Shown here piece by piece: positions 1-11,126 of a stretch of 64,000 bases of DNA. The first letter of the stretch is position 1. Every line of letters begins with the position of its first letter. This DNA is from Misgurnus anguillicaudatus. Lineage: Eukaryota; Chordata; Actinopteri; Cypriniformes; Cobitidae. The stretch spans positions 44,288,501 to 44,352,500 of the forward strand of contig NC_073358.2 of the NCBI RefSeq assembly GCF_027580225.2, read 5' to 3'. The notes under the pieces are model-generated. The model searched no databases, had not been told where the DNA came from, and saw nothing but the letters and a program-made list of their open reading frames with translations. The position numbers and the translations under genes were made by a program.

Positions 1-596
1 TGTCTGGGAAAAGGTCAACTTTATTCAGCAAAAACAAATCCTTAGACACACCATAATACAGTGCCTTAGTTACAACTGATATACAGTATCTGGCAACACA
101 GTAGCTTTGTAAAACACTAACCTGCATTATCAACCCACCACTATACATTACAATCCATTATTGTACCGCATAGTAGTTTCATAGCAAATGATAAAGCGCA
201 CAATGTACCGTAAGTGGGTGTTTATACTTCTTTAAAGAGTTTAATTCTAAATGTGCAACTGGCAAAAACATATCTGCCAAAATCAATTAGCTTGTGGGAA
301 ATTTCCCACCCCAGCAAGCCTCAACCTGGAAATGAAGCCAATATACTGCTGCTGACGGCCAGGGAAAGAGAGAGAGAGAGAGAAAGAGAGATTTGTTACA
401 ACACTTCAGAAATATTTATCCCTGCTCTGTGGGCAGCACATAGATTTATGTGTATATGGTGAGCTGTTTCTGCACACGCTCAGATCGGTGGGATAAATCA
501 CTGCGTTAGCAAGCAGAGTTAAATTGCATTGATTTAGCAGAGCGTTCGACAATGTGTTGGCAGTCTGTGCAAATGAATGGAGTTGTCAGCTCTTAT

Positions 597-600
<4 letters not shown>
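1..600. other. AT-rich flank without a gene
   Basis: No exon-like reading frame, transposon end or RNA gene is visible apart from a short purine tract at 362-391. The longest open frame (82 codons) runs through that tract and ends at once, so it is not treated as coding. Confidence 0.5.
362..391. repeat. short (AG)n tract
   Basis: About 30 bases of AG dinucleotides with one AAAG interruption. It creates an artificial RERERE peptide in the overlapping frame. Confidence 0.85.

Positions 601-682
<82 letters not shown>
601..682. repeat. (AC)41 microsatellite
   Basis: An uninterrupted run of AC dinucleotides, 82 bases long, beginning after TTATACAT and ending at GTTAATTAAG. The lack of interruptions suggests it is polymorphic in length. 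Confidence 0.97.
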
Positions 683-685
<3 letters not shown>

Positions 686-898
686 AATTAAGTCACATTG
701 AAAGCACTATTAACAGTGACTCGTACAGCAGAGCTTTGCTATAACCACGAAACTCTGACAGAGCCTTAAAAGACTATGTGTTCTTAACTATATATACACA
801 TTAATTATCTGTGGGCTTTAGGCGATAAAACCAAGTATGAAACGTATGCATGTATAAGGCACATTACCCATTATCATGAAAGTTTGGACATAATGACA

Positions 899-1298
899 TA
901 GTGCTGGGCGATTTGGCCTAAAAATAAAATCTCCGATTTTATTTTTTTTAATTCGACTTCCGATTTTTTCCGATCCCCCACCCCACTTATTAAGAAAAGC
1001 AATAAGTACAAACGGCAGACAACTTGAAGCAAATTTTGCTTTAATTTATTCAAAAGCAAGACAAATGTAACCCCAATTTATGAGATGAATAATAAATAAA
1101 TAAACACCCTCTTGGAATCAAAGTCCCAGCTGTGTTTTACGTGTGCTACGATGTTGTTGATGTTGCTATAATAATGCTACGGAAGCCCCGGGCAGCCAAA
1201 AATGCGCCATTACAAAAAAATCGAATTACTTATTTTTTAAATCGCCCACAACAAAAAATTCGAATTAATTCATTAAATCGATTTTTCGCCCAGGCCTA
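899..1298. mobile_element. non-autonomous hAT element with 8-bp target duplication
   Basis: The 400-bp element starts TAGTGCTGGGCGATTTGGCC and ends TTCGCCCAGGCCTA, an imperfect terminal inverted repeat of the hAT kind (TAG...CTGGGCGA). It is flanked on both sides by the 8-bp direct repeat TAATGACA (891-898 and 1299-1306), the length hAT transposases generate. The interior is AT-rich with CGATTTTTT and CGAATTA motifs and has no transposase frame, so it would need an autonomous relative to move. Confidence 0.88.
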
Positions 1299-1494
1299 TA
1301 ATGACAGCTTGCAAGTTCATGGGGGAGAAAAGAGAACATAGCTCGACTCTCTTAAATACTTGATTGACCATTGCATCTCCTACAATGAACTAGTTTCACA
1401 TCTGTTTTTTTTTTCACTTTGCAGTCCCTTTCGTCTAGCAATAAAATCTTGCTAACACCACAATAAGTTTGTATTTCTTGAGTAAGGGACAGCC

Positions 1495-1680
1495 AACATT
1501 GATATGTGGTTCCCACATGAATCCTGTCTAGGCAGCATGGGTTCCATGTGGGCATGGGCTTAACATGGGCAATATATATGTGGGTCCCATGTCGGTTTCA
1601 CTATGTGGGTCACATATAAGTTTGCCCATGTGGCATGATAATATGGGACCCTTGTAGGACCTATGTGGGCAAAAATAATT
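1495..1680. repeat. diverged repeats of a CCCATGTGGG-like motif
   Basis: The near-palindromic words ATGTGGG, CCCATGT, GGGACC and their complements recur about ten times in 185 bp, for example at 1510, 1540, 1583 and 1660. Spacing is irregular, so this is better read as a degraded palindrome-rich repeat than a clean minisatellite. No coding content. Confidence 0.5.
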
Positions 1681-1819
1681 TTTATGCTTGAAATACATAT
1701 TTTAACTATTAAAATAATTACTTTTAGTTGATTGTCACTTTTATACAAAGAGCTAATAATATCACATATATGATCTGATCAGGGCCCGGTTCCCCAAAAC
1801 CTTCTTATCGTAGTAGTTC

Positions 1820-2717
1820 TTAAAGGAATATTCAATTTTCTTAAAAGAAAAATCCAAATAATTTACTCACCACCATGTCATCCAAAATGTTGATGTCTTT
1901 CTTTGTTCAGTCGAGAAGAAATTATGTTTTTTGAGGAAAACATTGCAGGATTTTTCTCATTTTAATGGACTTTAATAGAACCCAACATTTAATACTTAAC
2001 TCAACACTTAACAGTTTTTTCAACGGAGTTTCAAAGGACTATAAACAATCCCAAACGAGGCATAAGGGTCTTATCTAGCGAAACGATTGTCATTTTTGAC
2101 AAGAAAAAAAAAAATCCACTTTTAAAGCACAACTTCTCGTCTAGATCCAGTCCAGCGCGACCTAACGTAAATGCGTAGTGACGTAGGGATGTCACGTGTT
2201 AAATTTATAAAACGCACATTTGCGGACCATTGTAAACAATAAACTGACACAAAGACATTTATTAGTATCAATTGACATACAACAACGTAGGAACGGTCCT
2301 CTTTCAACACATTTGTAAACACTAGGGTGGAGTTTCACGTTCGTCCTCTGTGACCTCTTGACGTATTGTGTGGGGTCACGCTGGGGCATCACGACCGGAT
2401 TTAGACGAGAAGTTGTGGTTTAAAAGTGGATATTTTTTATTTTTCTTGTCAAAAATGACAATCGTTTCGCTAGATAAGACCATTATGCCTCGTTTGGGAT
2501 CGTTTATAGTCCTTGAAAAAAACTGTTAAGTGTTGAGTTAAGTATTAAATGTTGGGCTCTATTAAAGTCCATTCAAATGAGAAAAATCCTGCAATGTTTT
2601 CCTCAAAAAACATAATTTTTTCTCGACTGAACAAAGAAAGACATTAACATTTTGGATGACATGGTGGTGAGTAAATTATCTGGATTTTTCTTTTAAGAAA
2701 ATGGAATATTCCTTTAA
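1820..2717. mobile_element. palindromic TTAA-flanked element nested in the Harbinger-like copy
   Basis: It begins TTAAAGGAATATTCAATTTT and ends AAAATGGAATATTCCTTTAA, so TTAA is present at both borders. The two outer ~290-bp arms are inverted copies of each other: for example TTTACTCACCACCATGTCAT on the left against ATGACATGGTGGTGAGTAAA on the right. The middle (about 2140-2400) is unpaired. No transposase is present. TTAA target sites are used by piggyBac and Kolobok transposases, and I cannot choose between them. The arms carry indels and mismatches, so this copy is older than the one at 42280-43112. Confidence 0.8.
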
Positions 2718-3428
2718 CCTATTCCTTAACCCCTTTCTTAACTCTATGGCACGATTTCCAAAACGTTCATACGCTAAGTATATCTTCTGTAAGTCACACT
2801 TTCGTAAGGTTGGTCTGGACCATTCGTAAGCTCTCTCTTAGGGTTGTTTGAGCGCAAAACCTGTGCAGCAGTCTTTAGAAATCAGCGCAGTAGAAGTCAA
2901 ACTATGGTATGTTGACAATGATTTTATGTTATGGATATTTTAAGACTTATGTTTGCAATGCAGACAGCACTATTTATGCAGTTGACTTTGTTTGGTATCA
3001 GAACTATTGAAACAAAGACGGCGCCGGTGTTGTGTCGAAGTTTGTCCCCCGTCGAAGTCTGTTTCCTCTATGTTTATAGCGTTTTCATCACGTTACATTT
3101 ATTATTTATTTAGAAAGATTAAAGATTTGAATTGGTTACACTAAAAAGGAATAATATCATGTATTCTATAATACAATTTATTAAATATTTCATACATTTG
3201 ACAGTTTTATATTAGGGTATGTCTTTTAACATATTATTACATTATACTGTTTGTTTTAAAAAGTTATGTTTGCATACATAATAAATATATATTATACATA
3301 TAATATGATTCATACTGTAAAAATAATTGACTTACCATTAAGAACAATAAAGATACATTACATAAATGCACACATACATCTCAGTAGCCATTAAAACTTT
3401 CAATGTATATAAAGAATAAACGTATAAT

Positions 3429-3677
3429 GTGATAAAACGCTATAAAAATTTTGCCACTACACTAAAGGGAAACATGGGGGAACAGACTTCGACACAAAAC
3501 TGGCTGCGTGGCCGTTTAGTCCTAGCCAATTTTTTTATCCGGCAACACTTAAACCCTTTTGATATTTTGCCTGACGTGGTTATATTAGAAAAATTTCGCC
3601 TCCCAAGACAACTCATTATGGAGCTGCTGGATCTTCTCAGACCATATTCTCTATCTAACTCTCTCTGTTTATTGTAG
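3429..3677 (+). pseudogene. fragment of a PIF/Harbinger-type transposase
   Basis: An 82-codon frame contains FRLPRQLIMELLDLLRPY (about residues 56-73). This matches the pattern of the N-terminal helix of Harbinger/HARBI1-like nucleases, where a hydrophobic FR(L/F)..Q.I..L...L.P segment precedes the catalytic domain. The frame stops right after it. No D-D-E catalytic region is readable downstream, so it is a broken remnant. Its position inside inverted repeats of the Harbinger/ISL2EU type supports the call. Confidence 0.5.
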
Positions 3678-4214
3678 ATAGGTTGCTTTTAATTAAAAAC
3701 ATTAACCAATGGCCAGCAATACCGCATTAAACAGACGTAACTGCAGCTGCTTGCCAATCAATTCTAATTGTAAAGTACCTTACCATTAGTATAAAAGTGT
3801 ATTACATCATTTTTAAAAGTCGTTAAACCCATGTCAAGAAGTGGCACAACAGGATAAGGAGGGTGGATGATTAGCGAGGGATACCCGGTTCGTCTACCCG
3901 TATTACTGACAATTTGGTAATTTAATTTATAGTCTATATTTTACAGATAACTTAAACTATGTTAAAATAAATGTTACTGGAATAATTTGACTAATGTTCC
4001 TTTGTCTAGAACGTGTTGTCTTTCTTACCGCTGTAATGCACCTTCGCGTGAAGTGGAAAATCGAACACTAAATGATCGCAAATAATTCAGCATCTTCACT
4101 TGGGACAGGGCCTTTGTTACGTCAAACTTAGAGGCAGCACAACTTTGGTAAGATATATATTTTTGAGTCTTCTCAGCGCGCTAAGAGTAAGCGTTATCGG
4201 GCAACCGGGCCCTG

Positions 4215-5483
4215 ATCAGTGTAACAATTTTAAAATAAAAAGGAATAATTTTTTATGGTGACATTTAATTTAGATACTGAACCTCTTCAGTTTTTTACTT
4301 TTTTATTTTTCATATTGATCCTCCTTCATGTTTTGTGATGTTATAGATGAATAGACAGTTGAATATTTATGCTGATATTTACCAAACTGAAATGATGTTG
4401 CTTTTATCAGTTTTCAATAAATCAAATATAATCTTTTATTTATTGTAATATAATATTTGGCATTAAACCTGCCAAAGAATGCCTTGAAATAATATGTTAC
4501 ACTGTTCTCTGATATCTACATATGTGGCTTTGCTAAGTGCAAAAATTATCCATATGTCCATTTACAACCCTAGGATTTGCCTTTAGAATAAAATGGTCTA
4601 TTGTTACCTTATTTAAAAGGGTCATGATGAATAACAATGTTGAGCTCTGCTCTGATTGGCTGTTTCACAGAGCAGCTCCTTTTCAGTAGCTCTGTGTGTG
4701 TAAACAGACCTTATGTTTGAGCCTGTATCGGATAAAGGAGATTGTTAATGGACGTTTTTGAGTGGTAAGTGTGTTTTTTTTTCAGTATGGACCTGCAAAA
4801 TGTAACTATAACGTCAATAGTAGAACTTCAACCTAAACGTTAGCATATAGCATTAACTGACGTACATCGCAACTGTAACATCAAAGTCTGTATGTACGAG
4901 GTTTACATAAGGAGGAGGAAACAATCGTGTTTGAGGCTTACAATACGTCATTACCATGTACAGAACGCTTATTAATCATCTATGCCTATAAATACAGTTT
5001 TATATTCAACGACACCTTTAACAAAAGATTAATCTATGCTGAAAAGCTACATTGTTAATTCATGTTAACTAATGCATTTAACAAAATTTCTAATCAAATT
5101 AATATTGTATGCTCATTCACATACAATTTCTTAAAGCAAATAGCTACGTGATTAGACAGATAATGCTGCTCTTTATTTGCATTAGGATTATACAAGACCT
5201 CTTTGCATCGCGACTTTTGCAAAAATAACCATCTGACTGTACCTGTATGACATAATGCTCAGCTGTTTATACATTTTCTAATAATAATTCTGAGGCAATG
5301 TAAACAAGAAAGTGTCAAATATTTTTCTGCACCAAATCCAATGCCACAATTTCATTATTATGGTTTAACCAAATGTTTTGTGTTCTGCTGGCCTGCTCAG
5401 ACAAGTACTTCAGATTTTTACTTGGCTTGCCAACATTTTTACTGGTACTGTAAAAATATACTCTCAAAAAAGGCTGGGTATGG
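4215..5483. other. no gene seen
   Basis: AT-rich sequence without exon-like frames. A short segment near 4640-4720 (TCTGATTGGCTGTTTCACAG) looks like part of an old dispersed repeat, but its borders cannot be placed. Confidence 0.4.
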
Positions 5484-5499
5484 CTAGATCAAATATAGA

Positions 5500-5751
5500 G
5501 CTTGTATCTCTGAACATCGATGTGCGATTAGACATCGCGACCCAAAAAGTCCGGTTGCACAGCATTTTACTGATTTGAGACACTCTGTTTCCACTCTGCA
5601 GTACATTGGCATTGAGCAAGTTAAATATCCACGCCGTGGTGGTGACATTAATAAATTGCTTTTACAGCGTGAGCTGTATTGGATTTACACATTAAACACA
5701 TTGTCACCAAAAGGTTTAAATGAAGAATTTGATATTCGTCCTTTTCTTTAA
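5500..5751 (+). pseudogene. C-terminal fragment of Penelope-like polyprotein (GIY-YIG end)
   Basis: The 83 codons are open from the insertion border to a TAA at 5749-5751. The peptide carries the recognisable C-terminal pattern: ISEH near residue 3, PVAQHF near 18, then RRGGD near 45, RELYWIYTLNTLSPKGLNEE (57-76) and a hydrophobic stop-proximal end. In Penelope-like elements this is the end of the GIY-YIG endonuclease domain. The reverse transcriptase and the GIY and YIG motifs are absent because the copy is truncated, so it cannot encode active protein. Other retroelements with related C-termini are not fully excluded. Confidence 0.65.
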
Positions 5752-6026
5752 TGTATACAAGTTTTTATACTTTTGACATTTTTGTGGTGATCAGCTGTGA
5801 TTTACGCAATACTTGGTATCTGTTTGTTTTGTGCATTGTGCATTTTCCAGTTGTTTTCGTTTATTTTCATTATTATTTTCTCCTTTATTCTATTTTGTTA
5901 TTGATCATTTCTCATTGTTATATATAAGAATTATTTTTCGTTTTTGTCAATTTGGTTTGATCATGTGACACCTCATTACCTGGTGGTATGTGTATAAATA
6001 GTGGTTGAGCAGCTGGGCTAATTTGT

Positions 6027-6053
6027 CTGATGAAGAGCCTGCGTGCTCGAAAC
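6027..6053 (+). other. hammerhead-like core motif in the Penelope 3' region
   Basis: CTGATGA (6027-6033) is followed by a perfect 4-bp stem GAGC/GCTC (6035-6038 with 6045-6048) closing a six-base loop, then GAAAC (6049-6053). This resembles the catalytic core order CUGANGA, stem II, GAAA of hammerhead ribozymes, which are documented in Penelope-like elements. One extra A sits between CTGATGA and stem II, and I cannot find a clear NUH cleavage strand that would form stems I and III. It may be a degraded or purely structural hairpin. Confidence 0.28.
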
Positions 6054-6154
6054 GTTACCTGATGCCTAGCACTGTTTTTAATTAATAAACATTTTTGATA
6101 TTTTTGGAGCTTTGGTGTTGCCGACTTTTGCATCATTACTAGATCAAATATAGA

Positions 6155-6868
6155 CAAATTCAATTGCCCAATGGTTTGGTTTGTGCACATTTAACCGAAC
6201 CATAAACTGAAAAACCCTGCATTTCTAAGAATGTAAAAGCAAAATGAATTATTTAGCAATTGTAGAAGTATTTTATAGACTCTGTTTAAAAGAGTTCATA
6301 TAGACAAATTTATGTGCAGAAAATGGGCTTTCAAGACAGCAGCCAGTGAGAGGTGAATGTAGTTCAGGTTTCTGCATCACCCCTCATTAGTACATCAAGC
6401 TGGTTCGGCTCAGAGGAGCTCTGTCTATTTTTCCTCCACACCTCTATCTGCACTTCTCTGTGTAAGTGACCAAGCAGGAGGCTTGTGGTTCCAAGTCATT
6501 AAAAAGCATCCAGAGACCCGAGATGGCCCCGAGTTTTGCCTCATTACTTGCAATTCCCCACGGAGCTCGGCAGGAGAATCTCTATCTGAAACATTTCCTC
6601 CACTTCCATGACTCTCCCCGTCTCATCTATAGTGAATCCACTGAATCAGCTCCTTGAGTTACTGCCGGGGCCGACCGTGACGCTCTCTGCCTCACAAAAA
6701 AGCTTTGATTTAACAGCTGCTTTCCTGAAGACAGAGCCATGGAAACTTACACACAAGTTCATTGACTGTGCTGGATTTTTATTACAAGGATCAATTCAGT
6801 TATTCGATATCAAGAGTTATTCTTGATTGTGGATTTTACAATTTGTATCAATCCGTTTGTGTTTCTGT
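6155..6868. other. unique sequence, no gene recognised
   Basis: Contains overlapping 63- and 72-codon frames at 6466-6826 in somewhat more GC-rich DNA. Neither peptide has a domain I recognise, nor flanking splice signals strong enough to call an exon. Confidence 0.4.
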
Positions 6869-7930
6869 TTTTGCTCAAACAATACAACTTGATATAACAG
6901 AAAAACGTATAAATTAGTCTTAACCCCAATCCCAATGTCAAAGGGGGAAAAAGCTAATTGTAATAATAAATGCAATACAAATTCATACAAATTATGCTGC
7001 GTGCACACTGCCATCGACTAGCTAGAAGCTTGGCGTCATCTGGCAAACGTTGTTGACCGGAAGTAGGCATGTCAAGACGTGACAAAAATGAAAACAGTTC
7101 AGTTTTATGCAAATGATGAGCGATTATCGGGAGCGACTACCAATGTGAGTGAAGTAGTGGAGTTCACAGTCATGTACTGAGAGGACAGTTAACTCTTTCC
7201 TTGCCATTGACGAGTTATCTTTCAATTAAGACAAAACTTTTCTCTGCCAATGATGCTTTTCTGACGAGTTGTTACGGTAATCTGTAATTCCGCTATTATC
7301 CGCTATTATAACTAGATGGCGCTCTTACCCAATTTATAAAAAAAACTGAAGCAAAAACTAATTTAACAACATTTTAACTCCATGTATGTTTTGATAATCA
7401 TTCTGAATCTGATCTCTAACGAAATTCCTTTACAAAAATGCAATTATTTAAGCTTTTTGCTCAAAACAACAACTTGATATAACAGAAGAAGCAACTAGCT
7501 AGAAGCTTGGCGAAATCTGGCAAACTTTGCCGACCGGAAGTAGGCGTGTCAAGACGCGACAAAAATGAAAACAGTTCAGTTTTATGCAAATGACGAGCGA
7601 CTATCGGGAGCGACTACCAATGTGAGCAAAGTAGTGGAGTTCACGGTCATTTACTCAGAGGACAGTTAACTCTTTCCCCGCCATTGACGAGTTATCTCAT
7701 CAATTAAGACAAAACTTTTCCCTGCCAATGATGATTTCCTGATAAGTTTTTACAGTAATCTGTAATTTCGCTATTATAACTAGATGGCGCTCTTACCCAA
7801 TATATAAAAAACTGAAGCAAAAACTAATTTAACAACATTTTAACTCCATGTATGTTTTGATAATCGTTCTGAATCTGATCTCTAACAAAATCCCTTTACA
7901 AAAATGCAATTATTTCAGCTTTTTGCTCAA
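6869..7930. repeat. imperfect direct tandem duplication
   Basis: The segment starting TTTGCTCAAA at about 6869 recurs at about 7454, and the 7018-7455 sequence recurs at 7496-7920 with about 90% identity. Shared landmarks include CTAGCTAGAAGCTTGGCG, GACCGGAAGTAGGC, GGAGCGACTACCAATGTGAG and AACTAGATGGCGCTCTTACC. The unit is therefore roughly 480-590 bp, with a deletion in the second copy. The duplicated DNA includes the left half of the miniature transposon that is complete at 7666-8173, so duplication followed that insertion or involved it. Confidence 0.85.
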
Positions 7931-8173
7931 AATTTTTTTTTTTTTTTGAAGAAACCTACCCATATTTAAGAGGTTATAAAAAGAGAACAAATGACAATAG
8001 GATGAAACATTTTTGCCATTTGTTTGAAAGCAGAGGGCCTGTTCTTTTATTTGATATATTTGTATGTTTATATAATTATAGAAGAAAATTTTCCTGGAAA
8101 TATTGTGAAACGTTTGTGAAAATCACAAAAAAATGCTGATTTTAAAATAAAAGGCTGGCGGGGAATGAGTTAA
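7666..8173. mobile_element. TTAA-flanked miniature element (TTAACTCTTTCCCCGCC ends)
   Basis: The left end TTAACTCTTTCCCCGCCA and right end TGGCGGGGAATGAGTTAA are inverted repeats with TTAA at each border. The 508-bp interior holds no frame. A half copy lies at 7189-7470 in the tandem duplication, and a relative is at 36186-36480 (shared GAGTTATCTCATCAA, AAGACAAAAC, CTGTTCTTT and TTTGATATAT). Confidence 0.75.
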
Positions 8174-8744
8174 GGGGCGTTTACATTATAACGATAATGA
8201 TAACTATATTAGCGTTCACACTGTGCTAATTCGCTTGCGAGGCACAGTACTGTACTTGCGCAAATCATTTACCTTTAATGGCATTAACTAATATCGCATA
8301 TTACCTTGAATAAAAACGCTTGTAATTGTACACATGTCATTAAAAGTGTACATATGCTGTTCTTGTTGCATTTTCAAAGGGGATAACCAGTCCTCAACAC
8401 GCCACGTTTGCTTAACTCTAAACATTTAATCTAGTAGTTTGTGTAATATAATATCTTACCTTTTGGCGTAGTCAAGTAGAATAAACGCATTACATAGTCA
8501 ATTTCACAGCAACTGCAACAGCGCTAGATACCTGAGGTAATTTTATGTTATAACTAGACCTCAGCAATGAGCTTCTTCACAGTGTCATCTGTCACTTCAA
8601 ATGCACATGCAATTGAAGTTCACACAGATTTGATTGGCTGTCAATGGTTTATTGTTCACCAGTTCAGCTCAGAAAGTGATCCCAACGATATCGTTCATTG
8701 TATCGTTGATTCGTTATTATTATAGTTGTGCTGTGAACTCCACT
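8174..8744. mobile_element. inverted-repeat element abutting the previous one
   Basis: Left end GGGGCGTTTACATTATAACG and right end ATTATAGTTGTGCTGTGAAC are imperfect inverted repeats of the type (G)GCGTTCACA...TATAACG common in fish hAT-like miniature elements. Subterminal words ACGATA and ATCGTT recur at both ends. No coding frame. The border begins directly at the TTAA of the neighbouring element. No target duplication is recognisable. Confidence 0.4.
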
Positions 8745-9155
8745 ATTTTCTTTAATATAAAACAGTTTTTTGTTTGTTTGTTAATTGTTACTAGGACAAC
8801 AAGAAATAGGAATGCCTCCTAACGACCTTATTGAAAGAGGCGGGCGACACACATCAACAAAGTGCACACACAGTTAAAGTAATAAAGGTATTTAAATGGA
8901 CTTTGAATGTGGTAATAAGTCACACTTCAAAAAAATCACATTACTGCACAAGAGCTCCAAAAATATGAATGAGGAGTAAAAAAATACACTGTGGATAATT
9001 TGAATGAGGCTTTGCCAAATATTTGTCAAACAGTAGTCCAACATCGCAGAACATTTTGATCCATTGTTAATTTAATAGCCATTACAGTGGAAGCCCTCCA
9101 AATGATCCTACAAACCATGTTGAGCCCAATAAAAACACCAGTGAGAATTCACCAG
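8745..9155. other. no gene seen
   Basis: AT-rich DNA. Neither transposon ends nor exon signals are visible. Confidence 0.4.
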
Positions 9156-9420
9156 CTAGCTATAGAATACATTTAATAAATTGCTTAATAAACTGCAAGA
9201 TAAAAATTTACTGCAGGAGAACCAGATGTTATGTCTAATACATAGATGACGGTTCCACTGGGACCCACGGTGCCAGATCCGTCCAACAAAACCAGCCCAA
9301 TGGCCATTCAAAATAAGTCTAAAAGCATCCAAATGACTATTCACAGCCCAAATACCAACAACTAATGAACCAAATCTTTCCATCTCTAACCTGCAGAAAA
9401 ACACCAACCTGTAAAAACAA
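9156..9420 (-). repeat. dispersed repeat, copy 1 of 3
   Basis: On the minus strand it reads GGTTGG/GTGTTTTTCTGCAGGTTAGAG, then GTTGGTATTTGGGCTGTGAA and CTGGTTTTGTTGGACGGATC. The same order of words occurs on the plus strand at 28320-28500, and a shorter version at 50935-51040. The 83-codon frame inside it is an incidental frame of the repeat. Family not named. Confidence 0.7.
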
Positions 9421-11126
9421 TTCAGCCCAATTCAGAACTGGGACAGTTTTTGTTATCATCACATCTGATAAAGTAGCCTGATATTTACCATTCAGACATT
9501 AAGTAGAGTAGACTACTTTATTTTGGACTCCACAACACTGCAGAATAAATAAAGTTACAAAGTTATAAATTACATTTATGATGCCACCTGTGTATTTGTC
9601 TTAAAGACAATCCAGCATCATGAAGTGCTTTAATGTGGACTTAATGTTTCACTATTTTGAATAGGAGTAATGAATGTCAAATGGAATTTGCATTTTTATA
9701 CCCATTTATATAAGTTCTCACAGAAGACAGAAAATAAATCAAGCATAACATTCAACAATTAAAATGCATTTTATTGTATGAAGCACTACAGTAGATAACT
9801 GTAATTGGTCATCTATATACAGTAAATAAAAACCCAATAGTGGTTTAAAAAGTGCCATAAAAAGGCAATACTTTATTTAAATATAAGGTATTTATAATGA
9901 TATATAATATAAATTATATATAAATTTAAAAATGGATATTTACATGTAAATATTTCTTAAATGCATACTTGCATCTGTGTGTATTTATATATACATAATT
10001 ACAGAGTGCACACACATACAGCATATGGCGTAAACAAAAACTTTTATATAAGTATATCAATTTCCACCAGATGTAGCCATCAAGCCAAATATTGAGTTTA
10101 TACAAAGAAATCAGAACATTTAAGTATACAAGTTGAGTCATAATAAATAAAGCGAAATGGCAGGCTTCATCTGGTGGAAATTTTGTGTCAATAGCGCACT
10201 TAGAAATCCCCTTACTGATAAAAATGCTGATGTAAATACTTATTTATAAGTACCAAACAACAAAAATATATTGAACCATAAGATGAGCTGGATTTCATTC
10301 GTGTATGTGTCTGCTTCGTAACTTTTAAAAATCCTGCATCCGAACAAAAGCGAAACGTTTGCAGTGGACATTTCATCGAAGGATAAAGCGATATGCACCC
10401 CCAACAACGTATTTTAAGTTATGCAGAAATGTAGAGTAAGCCTAAGTACATTTGAAAATTCATGGATAACAACAATTATATTTTAGCATTAGAGATACTA
10501 CTGTAAGCAAAGAGCGTACACATACAGATGGAATAACCATTACACAAACTTCAGAGCAGCTGTGGTACAAACCTTACATAGTGTAGTGGACAAATAAAGT
10601 TATTAAGCACTTTATATAGTGCATTAAAAATATGACAAAGCCAACTAATTCTAAACTAAATTCTATTCTAAATGTCACCAACAATGCAATAAACATGTCT
10701 GTTTGATACATTTCATCATACTACATCTTTAAGAGGAATCAGAAAGCAAGGCAAATTTAGCCCATGCTTGACTACAGCTGAAGACCCCAGTGTGACGTCC
10801 TGCGGTGACTGTGTGACTGTTTCCTGCTGTGTGGATCTTCATTGTGAAGACTGAGCTCACAGGCAAATGACAGTGACACTGAAAAACAATCAGGCCAGAA
10901 AAACATAAAACTGAGCTGCAGTTTGTAAGGCCATTACTGTCAAACTGACTGAGCCTTACATAACTGCACTCATCCTTAAGTGACTCAAACATGTGATTTG
11001 AAGTTTGGAGGTCATTTCTAAATCACAGGGCTTGCTTTACGTTCCCTGTGTACTTAGATTCAGAGCAATAGCGACACCTCAATCTTGACGCAATGCTCGC
11101 TCTGAATTTATGTTCTGGACAGAGAT
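9421..11126. other. long AT-rich stretch without a recognised gene
   Basis: Several 60-90-codon frames are present (9926-10141 and 10729-10992 on the minus strand), all low-complexity or lacking recognisable motifs. An AT-only tract lies at 9884-9935. A 15-bp inverted repeat at 10059-10182 is listed separately. Confidence 0.4.
10059..10182. repeat. 15-bp inverted repeat pair
   Basis: AATTTCCACCAGATG (10059-10073) and its exact reverse complement CATCTGGTGGAAATT (10168-10182) are separated by about 94 bp. It may be the relic of a small inverted-repeat element. No TSD is apparent. Confidence 0.5.

Larger units (their letters stand above)
1780..4214. mobile_element. Harbinger/ISL2EU-like DNA transposon, degraded
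   Basis: The left end CAGGGCCCGGTTCCCC (from 1780) and right end GGCAACCGGGCCCTG (to 4214) are inverted repeats. Dinucleotide AT lies immediately outside each end (1778-1779, 4215-4216), fitting the 2-bp AT duplication described for ISL2EU elements. The surrounding TGATCA on both sides leaves the exact duplication ambiguous. A short frame at 3429-3677 resembles the N-terminal part of PIF/Harbinger transposases. An unrelated palindromic element (1820-2717) is inserted near the left end. Superfamily is inferred from ends and the peptide fragment. Confidence 0.65.
5500..6138 (+). mobile_element. 5'-truncated Penelope-like retroelement insertion
   Basis: The 16-bp word CTAGATCAAATATAGA occurs at 5484-5499 and again at 6139-6154, exactly bracketing a 639-bp segment. 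This is a target-site duplication. The segment contains only the last 83 codons of a reverse-transcriptase/GIY-YIG polyprotein followed by a ~390-bp 3' region with AATAAA near the end (about 6084). A 5' truncation with a long variable duplication is what target-primed reverse transcription produces. The family call (Penelope-like, Poseidon/Neptune type) rests on the C-terminal peptide. Confidence 0.72.

Noticed and set aside
601..682. Telomere-like or regulatory Z-DNA function for the AC run
   Set aside because: It is an ordinary dinucleotide microsatellite; nothing in the flanks suggests a specific role.
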